DNA from: JAQVIJ01 sp041287365
Lineage (GTDB): Bacteria > Desulfobacterota > Dissulfuribacteria > Dissulfuribacterales > DYLC01
Direction: 5' to 3'
Length of the DNA stretch: 21,740 bases
NCBI GenBank assembly: GCA_041287365.1
Contig: JBEULL010000008.1
Location: 1-21,740 of the forward strand
In this document: in pieces, positions 6,470 through 14,702 of the stretch
How positions within the stretch are numbered: position 1 is the first letter of the stretch
Layout of the letters: each line of letters begins with the position of its first letter
Translations under genes and position numbers: made by a program
The notes under the pieces: model-generated
What the model saw: only the letters and a program-made list of their open reading frames with translations
Database searches by the model: none
What the model was told of the DNA's origin: nothing

Positions 6470-7885
6470 TCATAACTCACCGTGCACAAGATTGCCGAAT
6501 AAAGAAAATTGAGACATAAACGACAACTTGACTATACCCGTAGGGCCATTTCTCTGTTTGGCAACTATTATTTCGGCTATCCCCCTGTTGGGATTATCCT
6601 CCGCACGGTTATAGACCTCATCCCTGTATATGAAGGCAATCACATCCGCATCCTGCTCGATTGCGCCGGATTCTCGAAGATCGGACATCTGAGGCCGTCT
6701 GTCGGAACGGTCCTCCACCTTGCGGTTGAGCTGAGAAAGGGCGATGACCGGCACATGCAGCTCCTTGGCCATAGCCTTGAGCGATCGGGATATCTCTGAT
6801 ATCTCCTGTTCGCGATTGTCTTTATGCCCTGAACTGCGCATTAGCTGCAAATAATCCACCACGATCAAACCAAGTCCATGTTCACTTTTCAAGCGTCTAG
6901 CCTTGGCCCGCATTTCAAGGGTGGTCATTGCAGGAGAATCATCTATGAAAACAGGCGCCTCGGAAAGCACGCCCAAAGCCCCTATGATGTGGGGCCACTC
7001 CTCTTTTTCCAAAAAACCGGTCCTCACCTTCTGGGCGTCTATTTTTGCCTCGGAGCACAACATTCTCATGCCCAATTGCTCTCTCGACATCTCCAACGAA
7101 AAAATCACCACAGGCACCTGGCTGCGAATGGCCGCATTCTGAGCGACATTGAGGGCAAAGGCCGTTTTACCCATGCTCGGCCTGCCTGCAACTATTATCA
7201 GATCGGATGGCTGAAATCCTGCTGTAAGCCGATCAAGATCGGTAAACCCGGAAGATACGCCTGTTATCAACTCTTTGCGTTCGTAGAGTTTCTGTATCTT
7301 GACCACACCTTCCTTCAAAACCGTCTTCAACGGATAGAAAGAAGGCCGTATCTTGTCCTGGGATATCTCAAAGATGGTCGACTCGGCGGATTCCAACACC
7401 TCGTCCACATCGCCTGTCTCTTCATAACAAAGCGAGGCTATCTCCGAGGACGCCTGAATCAAACGACGCAATACCGACTTGTTTCTGACGATTCGGGCGT
7501 AATAGACGATATTGGATGCCACCGGCAAGACGCCGGTCAGCTCGGCCAGATAGGCGGAACCGCCGACGGCATTCAATCTGCCTTTGGACTTCAGAAGACT
7601 GTTGACGGTGACGAGGTCCTGCGGATCGTTGCGTTCAAAAAGTTCCAGCATGGCCTCATAGATGATGGCGTGCCTTTCCAGGTAAAAATCCCCTGGAGAA
7701 AGCACCTCTATCACCTTGACCAATGCACCGTCTTCTATGAGAATGCCCCCAAGGACACATCGTTCGGCATCGATATCCTGAGGCGGCTGCCTGAACTCAC
7801 GGGCCTGGCCTTTATGATTGTGGGTAGAGGATTCTCTTTTCAAAATAGAATGGCCGCGGAAATGCCGCGGCCTGAAGCAAATCAA
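6470..7885 (-). CDS. dnaB: Replicative DNA helicase DnaB
   Basis: DnaB is the hexameric 5'-3' helicase that unwinds the replication fork. The N-terminal domain begins with PPQDIDAERCVLGGILIE (34-51, numbered from TTG 7885), with GGSAYLAELTG near 108-118. The RecA-like motor has Walker A GRPSMGKT (234-241), IFSLEMSREQL (261-271), Walker B LIVVDYLQLM (340-349), and later ALSQLNRKVEDRSDRRP and DLRESGAIEQDADVI. No intein is present. The start is uncertain: before the conserved region the frame offers only TTG 7885 (10 nt after rplI) and TTG 7843, neither with a Shine-Dalgarno. A terminator-like hairpin falls between the two. Gene order rpsF-rpsR-rplI-dnaB is common in bacteria. Confidence 0.95.
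   Translation of the reverse strand: MICFRPRHFRGHSILKRESSTHNHKGQAREFRQPPQDIDAERCVLGGILIEDGALVKVIEVLSPGDFYLERHAIIYEAMLELFERNDPQDLVTVNSLLKSKGRLNAVGGSAYLAELTGVLPVASNIVYYARIVRNKSVLRRLIQASSEIASLCYEETGDVDEVLESAESTIFEISQDKIRPSFYPLKTVLKEGVVKIQKLYERKELITGVSSGFTDLDRLTAGFQPSDLIIVAGRPSMGKTAFALNVAQNAAIRSQVPVVIFSLEMSREQLGMRMLCSEAKIDAQKVRTGFLEKEEWPHIIGALGVLSEAPVFIDDSPAMTTLEMRAKARRLKSEHGLGLIVVDYLQLMRSSGHKDNREQEISEISRSLKAMAKELHVPVIALSQLNRKVEDRSDRRPQMSDLRESGAIEQDADVIAFIYRDEVYNRAEDNPNRGIAEIIVAKQRNGPTGIVKLSFMSQFSLFGNLVHGEL
7842..7872 (-). terminator. Intrinsic terminator-like hairpin between rplI and dnaB
   Basis: Read on the minus strand, a perfect 8-bp GC stem GGCCGCGG/CCGCGGCC (7852-7859 with 7865-7872) with a 5-nt loop is followed by ATTCTATTTT. 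It begins 23 nt after the rplI stop, so it should end or reduce rpsF-rpsR-rplI transcripts. It also overlaps the most upstream possible start of dnaB. Either dnaB is expressed by read-through, or its true start is downstream at 7843 or later. Confidence 0.65.
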
Positions 7886-7895
7886 TGAAACCGGA

Positions 7896-8345
7896 TTAAC
7901 CGGCCGCTGATACGACCTTTATCTTTACTGTAGCCGCCACATCTGTGGCAAGCCGAATCTCCACATCATGTTCACCCAAGACCTTGATGGGCTCTTTAAC
8001 CTGTATCTTTCTTTTGTCAACATGGTATCCCTTGGCTGCAATGGCCGCCGCGATATCCATGGCGGTTACAGAACCATACAGCCGGTCTCCCTCGCCCACC
8101 TTAACAGGGATAACCAGTTCCATGGACTGAAGCTGTGAGGCGAGGGCCTCATGTTCGTCCCGCAGCTTGGCCGCTCTGGCCATGATACGGCTGCGCTGTC
8201 TCTCCATGTTAGCGAGATTCTTTCTGTCCGCCACCAATGCCAATCCCCTGGGCAGCAGGTAATTGCGTGCGTAGCCATCGGCTACCTTCACTACATCACC
8301 GGCCTTCCCCAGAGTGCTTATGCTTTCCTGCAATATAATTTCCAC
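7896..8345 (-). CDS. rplI: 50S ribosomal protein L9
   Basis: L9 binds 23S rRNA through its N-terminal domain and carries a long connecting helix. From GTG 8345 the product is 149 residues, the same as E. coli. It begins (M)EIILQESISTLGKAGDVVKV and continues with GYARNYLLPRGLAL. The middle helix is rich in arginine and lysine, and a second domain around GSVTAMDIAAAI follows. The frame also offers TTG 8354, but AGGAGG ends directly against it. GTG 8345 has the ideal 9-nt spacing, so I chose GTG. It is the third gene of rpsF-rpsR-rplI, 42 nt after rpsR. Confidence 0.96.
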   Translation of the reverse strand: MEIILQESISTLGKAGDVVKVADGYARNYLLPRGLALVADRKNLANMERQRSRIMARAAKLRDEHEALASQLQSMELVIPVKVGEGDRLYGSVTAMDIAAAIAAKGYHVDKRKIQVKEPIKVLGEHDVEIRLATDVAATVKIKVVSAAG

Positions 8346-8354
8346 GTTAGTCAA

Positions 8355-8360
8355 CCTCCT
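8355..8360 (-). promoter_or_regulatory. Ribosome-binding site deciding the rplI start
   Basis: A perfect AGGAGG on the minus strand lies 9 nt before GTG 8345 and 0 nt before TTG 8354. This supports the GTG start, which also gives the family-length L9. Confidence 0.8.
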
Positions 8361-8387
8361 ATGCCCGAACCTGTTTCGTCACGCCGT

Positions 8388-8663
8388 CTAATCTGACAGC
8401 ACATGGCTGGATGTAAACGGCAACAGGGCCATGTGTCTGGCATATTTGATAGCAGTGGTCAGACTTCTCTGGTGTCTGGCACATACGCCGGTTATGCGGG
8501 CGGAAAGTATCTTACCCCTTTCAGACACAAAATAACGCAATGTTCTTACATCCTTATAATCGATGTGTAATTTCTTGTCTGCGCAGAAACGGCATATCTT
8601 TTTACGCATATACACACGACGTTTCCTTACGGCCGTATTGGCCTTATAATCCTGCTGTGTCAT
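8388..8663 (-). CDS. rpsR: 30S ribosomal protein S18 (cysteine-rich form)
   Basis: S18 binds 16S rRNA as a heterodimer with S6. The product is 91 residues and carries KKICRFCADK (about 21-30), IDYKDVRTLRYFVSERGKIL (about 34-53), the SARITG block and the C-terminal LPFTSSHVLSD. Unlike E. coli S18, it keeps CXXC (C24, C27) and a later CXXH (CARH). This is the zinc-binding-competent version of the protein. ATG 8661-8663 has AGGAGG upstream and begins 2 nt after the rpsF stop, so translation is probably coupled to rpsF. Confidence 0.97.
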   Translation of the reverse strand: MTQQDYKANTAVRKRRVYMRKKICRFCADKKLHIDYKDVRTLRYFVSERGKILSARITGVCARHQRSLTTAIKYARHMALLPFTSSHVLSD

Positions 8664-8665
8664 GA

Positions 8666-9064
8666 TTAGCCCTCCTCTTCTGAACTGATGGTTTCAAGTG
8701 CAGCCTCAGGCAGTGACACACTCTCGGCCGAAACAGATTGCTTGGCATTCAAAATGGCTTCAGCATCGAACTTGTCACCGTGTTTGATGGTCAGAAACTT
8801 CAAAACCTGGTCGTTCAAACGCAGTTCTCTGGTAATATCTGAGATAACATTGGCAGGTGCGCCGTACTCCAGCAACACATAATAACCCTGCGTCTGCCTT
8901 CGGACCTTATAGGCCAGTCTCTGAAGAGGCCATGAGTCACACACAACCACCTGGCCGCCGCTTTGAGTGATGATACCCTGCAGCTTACCTCCAAAGGCGC
9001 TGCGGTCATCCTCGCTCATGCCCGAATGCATGAGATAGAGCGTTTCATAATGTTTCAATTGCAT
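8666..9064 (-). CDS. rpsF: 30S ribosomal protein S6
   Basis: S6 partners S18 on the 30S platform. The product of 132 residues starts MQLKHYETLYLMHSGMSED. It contains WPLQRLAYKVRRQTQGYYVL (about 65-84) and NDQVLKFLTIKHGDKFD (about 103-119). The acidic glutamate-rich tail ends SSEEEG. The frame is open to 9151, but the upstream 29 codons cover the promoter and leader. ATG 9062-9064 has AAGGGGG 5 nt upstream and gives the family N-terminus. It is the first gene of the rpsF-rpsR-rplI operon. Confidence 0.96.
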   Translation of the reverse strand: MQLKHYETLYLMHSGMSEDDRSAFGGKLQGIITQSGGQVVVCDSWPLQRLAYKVRRQTQGYYVLLEYGAPANVISDITRELRLNDQVLKFLTIKHGDKFDAEAILNAKQSVSAESVSLPEAALETISSEEEG

Positions 9065-9099
9065 CTTTGCCCCCTTATGGACGATATATAAATAAAATG

Positions 9100-9124
9100 G
9101 CCCTGATTCTTTACTCCTCAGGGC
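9100..9124 (-). promoter_or_regulatory. Hairpin in the rpsF leader RNA, possible S6:S18 autoregulatory site
   Basis: In the roughly 70-nt leader, GCCCTGA pairs perfectly with TCAGGGC around an 11-nt purine-rich loop. Many bacteria control rpsF by binding of the S6:S18 complex to a leader hairpin. The location fits, but I do not see the CCG bulge typical of the described motif, so the role is only inferred. Confidence 0.4.
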
Positions 9125-9139
9125 AAGGAGGGATTTCAA

Positions 9140-9168
9140 TAAATACTCCACATGACTTGCATAGTCAA
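9140..9168 (-). promoter_or_regulatory. Sigma-70 promoter of the rpsF operon
   Basis: Minus-strand TTGACT (9163-9168) and TATTTA (9140-9145) are separated by 17 nt. Transcription should start near 9133, about 70 nt before rpsF. Confidence 0.7.
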
Positions 9169-9207
9169 GGGTTAGAACTTAGATTAGGAAACATAAAGCC
9201 ATGCCCT

Positions 9208-9240
9208 GCATGAATTCATCATGACTCAATGATGTTCTGC
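9208..9240. repeat. Inverted repeat in the rpsF-lon intergenic region
   Basis: CATCAT (9217-9222) and ATGATG (9229-9234) form a perfect 6-bp palindrome around GACTCA. Extension is possible by GAA/TTC and GCA/TGC if three bases bulge on the 5' side. It sits about 100 nt before the lon start, between the divergent promoters, and could be an operator or an RNA hairpin. I see nothing else firm in 9169-9333: no clear heat-shock promoter and no CIRCE element. Confidence 0.3.
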
Positions 9241-9333
9241 AAGGCGGCGTAAAAAACAATTATATCGGGCTGGTTCGATTCCTCACGAAAATGAAGGGAA
9301 GTACCAGAGGCCTATGCAAGGAGCATCAATACA

Positions 9334-11664
9334 ATGAAATCTTCCAAAGAAAATATACATGTGAGCACCATCAAGGAACTGGCCATCTTACCCAGTAAAA
9401 ACGCCGTATTGTTTCCGCATATGGTCGTGCCTTGGATTGTCGAACAGCCAAATCTCGTAAAGATGCTGGACGAGGCCCTGGCTGGTGACAGGACAATAGC
9501 GGTCTTTAACTCCATTAACCTACCGGACGGCGTGCCGCAACCATCTCAAATAGGTACTATGGGTATCATTCTGCGCATGGCCAAGGGAGAAGAAGGCCAG
9601 GCCCGTGTAATCGTTCAGAGCATGGGCCGAGTCAGGATACTCGAGATACTGGCCACAGAACCATACGTACGTGCCCGGTGTGAAATAACTGAAGAAATCA
9701 TCGAAAACACAGCTGAAGTCCAGGCCCTGACCATAAATGTAAAACAGGCCTTCGCCCGTTTTCTGGAGCTCTCTCCCAATATCCCCAACGAACTGGCCGG
9801 ACTCATCGCCAACATAGACGCTCCAGGAGCCATAGCGGATATCATAGTTGGCTATCTGAACATCCCTGCAGCGGAAAAACAGGCCGTGCTCGAAACGCTG
9901 GATGTACCGGAAAGGCTGCATAAAACACTGCTCATACTCAACCACCAGTTGGAGCTGTTGGAATTGAGCCTCAAGATACAAAACGATGTCAAGGCAAAAC
10001 TGGACAAGACACAAAAGGACTTCTTTTTACGTGAACAGATGAACGCCATCAAAAAGGAACTGGGAGAAGGCGAAAACGGCGGTCCAGTGGACGAGATCGC
10101 CGAACTCAAAGAAAAACTGGCGGCCAAGGGCCTGCCTGAATCAGCCATGAAAGAGGCGGAAAGGGAGTTGGAACGCCTGAGCCGAATGCACCCATCCTCG
10201 GCTGAATATACAGTATCCAGAACATATCTCGACTGGACATTGAATCTGCCATGGAATGAGGCATCCGAGGACCAATTGGATATCAAAAAGGCAGCGGAGA
10301 TATTGGATGCCGACCACTATAACATGGAAAAGGTCAAAAAGCGCATTCTCGAATACCTGGCCGTCAGAAAGCTCAACCCAGGCATAAAAGGCACGATTTT
10401 GTGCTTCGTCGGCCCACCTGGCACGGGAAAGACCTCGCTGGGCAGGTCCATTGCATCGGCAACAGGACGCAAATTCCACCGCATAGCCCTGGGCGGAATG
10501 AGGGACGAAGCCGAGATTCGAGGCCATAGAAGGACATACATCGGCTCCATGCCAGGCGCCATCATTCAGGGACTGCGCAAGGTCGGAGTGAAAAATCCCG
10601 TGTTTCTGCTGGACGAACTGGACAAGATCGGTGCAGATTTTCGCGGCGATCCAGCGGCAGCTCTACTTGAGGTTTTAGATCCAGAACAGAACGTGCATTT
10701 CACGGATCACTACATGGGTGTCGAATTCGACCTATCCCAGATCATCTTCATAGCCACTGCCAACACAGTGGACACCATAAGCAGCCCGCTTCTGGACCGC
10801 ATGGAAGTGATAGAGCTCTCCGGCTACACCTATGAAGAAAAATATGAGATAGCCAAACGATACCTTGTTCCAAGGCAGATGGAGACCCACGGCCTAAAGG
10901 CCAAGCACATCAGCTTCGACAAAAAGGCTGTGGCAAAACTCATCTCGGAATACACTCGTGAAGCAGGTGTCAGAAACCTGGAACGCCAGATAGCAGCGGT
11001 GTGCAGGGGCGTGGCGAGAAAGGTGGCTGAAGGTGACGATCAGAAACACACAATCCGCCCAGCCGGCCTGGTGGAATACCTGGGCAAACCCAGATTCACA
11101 TCAGAGGTGGCGGAGCGCACCAGTATTCCTGGCGTAGCCACAGGTCTTGCCTGGACTCCTGTAGGTGGTGAGATTTTGTTCATAGAGGCCACTCGTATGA
11201 AGGGCGGAGGAAAACTCACTCTTACAGGCAAACTTGGCGATATCATGAAGGAATCGGCGCAGACAGCCCTGAGCTATGTACGCTCCAAGGCTGAATCCCT
11301 CGGCATTTCAAAAGCCGTTTTTCAGGAGGAAGACATTCACATTCACGTTCCGGCAGGCGCCATACCCAAGGACGGACCTTCCGCAGGCGTGGCCATGACC
11401 ATGGCCCTGGTCTCTTTATTGAAAGATAAACCCATCAGACCGGATGTGGCCATGACAGGAGAGATAAGCCTGCGCGGGCTCGTGCTCCCTGTGGGTGGTA
11501 TCAAGGAAAAGGTACTGGCTGCACACAGGGCAGGCATAAAGGAGGTCATTTTGCCCAAACGCAATGCCCCTGATCTGGATGAATTGCCCTCCAAGGCAAG
11601 AGAGGAGCTGCACTTTCATCTGGTACACAAGCTTGACGAAGCCATGAATCTTGTATTTAATTGA
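9334..11664 (+). CDS. lon: ATP-dependent Lon protease
   Basis: Lon is the cytoplasmic AAA+ serine protease that degrades misfolded and regulatory proteins. The 776 residues are full length. The N-terminal substrate-binding domain spans about 14-205, followed by a coiled-coil region around 205-290 with DFFLREQMNAIKKELGEGE. The AAA+ module has Walker A GPPGTGKT (360-367), then the GGMRDEAEIRGHRRTYIG segment and Walker B VFLLDELDKIG. The C-terminal protease domain has the catalytic serine S683 in PKDGPSAGVAM and lysine K726 in GGIKEKVLAAHRAG, the same 43-residue spacing as in E. coli. AAGGAG lies about 10 nt before ATG 9334. It is divergent from rpsF and appears monocistronic. Confidence 0.98.
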   Translation: MKSSKENIHVSTIKELAILPSKNAVLFPHMVVPWIVEQPNLVKMLDEALAGDRTIAVFNSINLPDGVPQPSQIGTMGIILRMAKGEEGQARVIVQSMGRVRILEILATEPYVRARCEITEEIIENTAEVQALTINVKQAFARFLELSPNIPNELAGLIANIDAPGAIADIIVGYLNIPAAEKQAVLETLDVPERLHKTLLILNHQLELLELSLKIQNDVKAKLDKTQKDFFLREQMNAIKKELGEGENGGPVDEIAELKEKLAAKGLPESAMKEAERELERLSRMHPSSAEYTVSRTYLDWTLNLPWNEASEDQLDIKKAAEILDADHYNMEKVKKRILEYLAVRKLNPGIKGTILCFVGPPGTGKTSLGRSIASATGRKFHRIALGGMRDEAEIRGHRRTYIGSMPGAIIQGLRKVGVKNPVFLLDELDKIGADFRGDPAAALLEVLDPEQNVHFTDHYMGVEFDLSQIIFIATANTVDTISSPLLDRMEVIELSGYTYEEKYEIAKRYLVPRQMETHGLKAKHISFDKKAVAKLISEYTREAGVRNLERQIAAVCRGVARKVAEGDDQKHTIRPAGLVEYLGKPRFTSEVAERTSIPGVATGLAWTPVGGEILFIEATRMKGGGKLTLTGKLGDIMKESAQTALSYVRSKAESLGISKAVFQEEDIHIHVPAGAIPKDGPSAGVAMTMALVSLLKDKPIRPDVAMTGEISLRGLVLPVGGIKEKVLAAHRAGIKEVILPKRNAPDLDELPSKAREELHFHLVHKLDEAMNLVFN

Positions 11665-11840
11665 TGCCTTTCAAAAAGGCGTTCGGGCTGTTCCGACAGA
11701 ATACAGACTCAACGGTGTGAGGTTCCAAAAATCAGTTTTTTTGACATCAACCCAGCCTTGAAAAAACACTATGATTTTATGGACACTCCAAAAGAGAGAG
11801 GCATATCAACAGGATTGAACCAACACAATTCATTGAAGAC

Positions 11841-13343
11841 ATGAGCGAACCAGTGCACACAGACCTTCCTACGCTGAGCCAGTATCGCATTCTGATAGCC
11901 GAGGATGAACCCTTTGAGCGCAGCCTGCTGGAAACCTATCTGGTGAACTGGGGTCTTACTGTAAAGACCGCGTCCAACGGCAGAGAGGCATATCAGAAAC
12001 TCATGCAGGACGAGGGCATACGTCTGCTCATAACAGACCTCAACATGCCTGGCATGGACGGCATTGAACTGCTTCAAAATATTCAACAGACAGGCAGGGC
12101 CAAACTCTATTCCGTTGTGTTGAGCGGCATATCCGACAGGCGCACACTGATTCGTGCCCTGTCAGCAGGCGCCAATGACTACCTCATCAAGCCATGTCAT
12201 CCAGAACAGATATTTTCAAGACTCGCCATTCTCGACAAGGTCATAGCCCTGGAAAACAACTATCAAAAACAGGTGGAAGACCTGTTCGAGGTCATGGGAC
12301 AGATGCTGGGAAGCCGGGATGCCTACACCCTTGAGCACAGCAGACGGGTTACCGTTCTGTCGGACCGCATAGCGCAACTCATGGATCTGCCCACCGAGGA
12401 ACGGCATGTGCTTCAGGTGGGTTGCGCCATTCACGACATAGGCAAGATAGCCATTCCAGACGATATCCTCTTGAAACCAGGCAAATTCAACGAATTCGAC
12501 AGAAGTATCATGAATCTACACCCAAGTCTGGGTGCAAACCTGATAGCCAACCGCTACCCGGACGATCGCGTGACAGAACTGGTGCTTCAGCACCACGAGA
12601 GACTGGACGGAAGCGGATATCCTCTGGGCATAAAGGAAGACGAGATCAGTATTCTGACTCGCATAGTGATGGTGACGGACATATTCGAGGCCCTGGTGGC
12701 GGCCAGACCATATAAGTTGCCACTTCCTCAGGAAACAGCCCTCAAGATTCTCAGGTCAGAGGCCGCCATGGGCAAGATAGACGGCAATATAGTGGACAAA
12801 CTGGGAGAGGTGATAAAGACACTGGATATTCTGTCCATCAAGTGCCCGCTGCACTATCAAGACCTACATATCATCGAATCCTTTCGCCAGATAACCTATT
12901 TCAGAGAACCATTTTGCAATTTCTATAACTACCGCTACCTGATCACTTTGGCCAACAAACAGAAAAATCTGACTCGGTTGCACGATAACTATCAATTGAT
13001 TCTGCTGAATTTCAACAATCTAAGCGATATGAACAAGCGGCTCGGCTACATACAGACCGACACACTCATAGACCAATTTGGCGAAACAGTCCTCGAAGAG
13101 ATAGCCAGTTTCAAAAATTCCATCTATGAGATAGAAGGGGAGATTTTACTCCTGAGAAAAGGAGCGGACTATATATTGTTTTCCAACTATGACACATCTA
13201 TTCTATCGCGTTTTTCAGAAATCATAAAACAAAACATACAAACTATGCACACCTTGTGGGGCGCTGATATATCAATAAAATTAATGACATTCGACTCATC
13301 ACTCCCAGTAGAAAATGCAATTAATCAATTGATCGCATCATAA
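11841..13343 (+). CDS. Response regulator: REC - HD-GYP - degenerate GGDEF-like tail
   Basis: This is a cytoplasmic signalling protein that probably hydrolyses cyclic-di-GMP under control of a sensor kinase. The receiver domain (about 15-130) has E21/D22, phospho-acceptor D66 in LLITDLNMPGMDG, S95 and K117. The HD-GYP domain (about 145-340) has H166, the pair H198-D199 in AIHDIGKIAIPD, H227, H251-H252 and HHERLDGSGYP (251-261). All the metal-binding signature positions therefore look intact. Residues 355-500 resemble a GGDEF domain in outline: FYNYRYL matches the usual NRRYL, NFNNLSDMNKRLGYIQTDTL matches the DIDHFKxxND...GHxxGD region, and KGADYILF (440-447) sits where GGDEFxxL should be. The active-site residues are lost, so it should not make c-di-GMP and may only bind a ligand. 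No partner kinase is in the window. DUF1015 follows after 20 nt. Confidence 0.88.
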   Translation: MSEPVHTDLPTLSQYRILIAEDEPFERSLLETYLVNWGLTVKTASNGREAYQKLMQDEGIRLLITDLNMPGMDGIELLQNIQQTGRAKLYSVVLSGISDRRTLIRALSAGANDYLIKPCHPEQIFSRLAILDKVIALENNYQKQVEDLFEVMGQMLGSRDAYTLEHSRRVTVLSDRIAQLMDLPTEERHVLQVGCAIHDIGKIAIPDDILLKPGKFNEFDRSIMNLHPSLGANLIANRYPDDRVTELVLQHHERLDGSGYPLGIKEDEISILTRIVMVTDIFEALVAARPYKLPLPQETALKILRSEAAMGKIDGNIVDKLGEVIKTLDILSIKCPLHYQDLHIIESFRQITYFREPFCNFYNYRYLITLANKQKNLTRLHDNYQLILLNFNNLSDMNKRLGYIQTDTLIDQFGETVLEEIASFKNSIYEIEGEILLLRKGADYILFSNYDTSILSRFSEIIKQNIQTMHTLWGADISIKLMTFDSSLPVENAINQLIAS

Positions 13344-13363
13344 TCCAATTCTAAGGCTATATA

Positions 13364-14689
13364 ATGGCAACTATCTCACCATTTAAAGGCATTTTATACC
13401 AAACCAATACTGAAGACATAAACAAACTCGTAGCACCTCCATACGATGTGGTAAACAGCTCTGAACGAGATGCACTAGTATCAGGCTCTGCTCACAACAT
13501 CTTCCATCTCGAACTCCCTAAGTGCGACCACATTACCGCCTGCAAAGACCGGTATGAACATGCGCACAAGCTCTTTCGAAACTGGCTTAAAAACGGCATT
13601 CTCGCTCAAGACGAAAAAGAAGCTGTCTATCCCTATGAAATCTCGTTCAGCATAAATGGCGAGCCTCACGTAAGACACGGCTTTATCGCCCGTCTTGGCA
13701 TAGAACCATGGGAAAAACGTATAATTTTGCCACATGAGCAGACATTCGACAAGGTCACTGAAGACCGCATGAAGCTGCTGGCCGCCACACACGCTCAGTT
13801 CAGCCAGATATTCGCCATATATCGCAACAACACAAAGGTTATAGATGCCCTACGCCTCATGGAAAACTGCAAGGAGTGGCTCTTCTCCGCCACGGACTCC
13901 ATGGGCAACCGCCATACCCTTTACAGGCTTAAAGACGAACACGCCCTCGCTGAGCTTATACAGGCGTTTCAGGGAATGCCTGTCTATATAGCCGACGGCC
14001 ACCATCGTTACACCACCGCCCTGCGCTATTGGCAGGCCATGCAGCAAAGCGGAGCGGCGACTCGAGACACAGGGTTCATAGCTACATATCTTGTCAATGC
14101 GGACGATCCAGGGCTTATAGTATTGCCCACTCATCGCATAATCACTCTGCGTGATCAGGCCGAGATAAAGACGTTTCTGACAGCTCTGCGCAAAGACATG
14201 TCCGATCTCTTCGAGATATCCTCCGTTCTCCTACCGCAGAATGCATCTGAAGCGGAACTGGCTCACCTGCTTGAAAAGCACCTGTTCACCGCAGAAGAAA
14301 TGCCGGCATTCGGCCCGATATTCGGAATGGTTGCCGCAAATACAGGGCGAATGGAACTCTGGCGCCTGAAAAAGGACTCACCTGGTCATGCAAGGCTTCA
14401 GAAACTGCCTGCCCCCCTGGCCGGACTGGATGTAGTGGCCTTCAACGAGATCATTCTGGAATGGTGCAAAAAACATCTGCAAGGCATCGACACAAAACAG
14501 GCCGTTTCTTACACAGCCGATGCTGCCCAAACCATTCTCAACCTCAGACCGAATCAACTGCTCTGCTGTCTGCGGCCCACATCGGTGCAGGACGTACTTA
14601 ATGTGGCTGATGCAGGACTCACCATGCCGCACAAGGCCACGTTTTTCTACCCCAAGATATTGACAGGCATAGTCATAAATCAACTGTAA
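13364..14689 (+). CDS. DUF1015 family protein
   Basis: This 441-residue soluble protein belongs to the widespread DUF1015 (COG4198) family, whose biochemical role is not established. Diagnostic blocks are the N-terminal ISPFKGILY with LVAPPYDVV (22-30), the PHEQTF segment (123-128) and MPVYIADGHHRYTTALRYW (205-223), where the DGHHRY motif looks like a catalytic or metal-binding site. The C-terminal part around LDVVAFNEIILEWC is also typical. It starts 20 nt after the HD-GYP gene and ends 13 nt before the zinc-ribbon gene, so the three probably form one transcript. The Shine-Dalgarno is weak (AAGG about 10 nt upstream). Confidence 0.88.
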   Translation: MATISPFKGILYQTNTEDINKLVAPPYDVVNSSERDALVSGSAHNIFHLELPKCDHITACKDRYEHAHKLFRNWLKNGILAQDEKEAVYPYEISFSINGEPHVRHGFIARLGIEPWEKRIILPHEQTFDKVTEDRMKLLAATHAQFSQIFAIYRNNTKVIDALRLMENCKEWLFSATDSMGNRHTLYRLKDEHALAELIQAFQGMPVYIADGHHRYTTALRYWQAMQQSGAATRDTGFIATYLVNADDPGLIVLPTHRIITLRDQAEIKTFLTALRKDMSDLFEISSVLLPQNASEAELAHLLEKHLFTAEEMPAFGPIFGMVAANTGRMELWRLKKDSPGHARLQKLPAPLAGLDVVAFNEIILEWCKKHLQGIDTKQAVSYTADAAQTILNLRPNQLLCCLRPTSVQDVLNVADAGLTMPHKATFFYPKILTGIVINQL

Positions 14690-14702
14690 CCTGGAGCTTG
14701 AC

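Noticed and set aside
6878..7888. Plus-strand open frame of 336 codons
   Set aside because: It is antisense to dnaB, with low-complexity, His/Gln-rich translation and no recognisable domain.
9065..9151. 29-codon upstream extension of the rpsF frame
   Set aside because: It overlaps the promoter -10 and the leader hairpin, and S6 has its family start at 9064.
11666..11680. Terminator after lon (GCCTT/AAGGC hairpin)
   Set aside because: The stem is only 5 bp and no T-run follows, so it is not convincing.
11740..11776. Promoter for the HD-GYP gene (TTGACA with TATGAT)
   Set aside because: The spacing is 23 nt, too long for a sigma-70 promoter.
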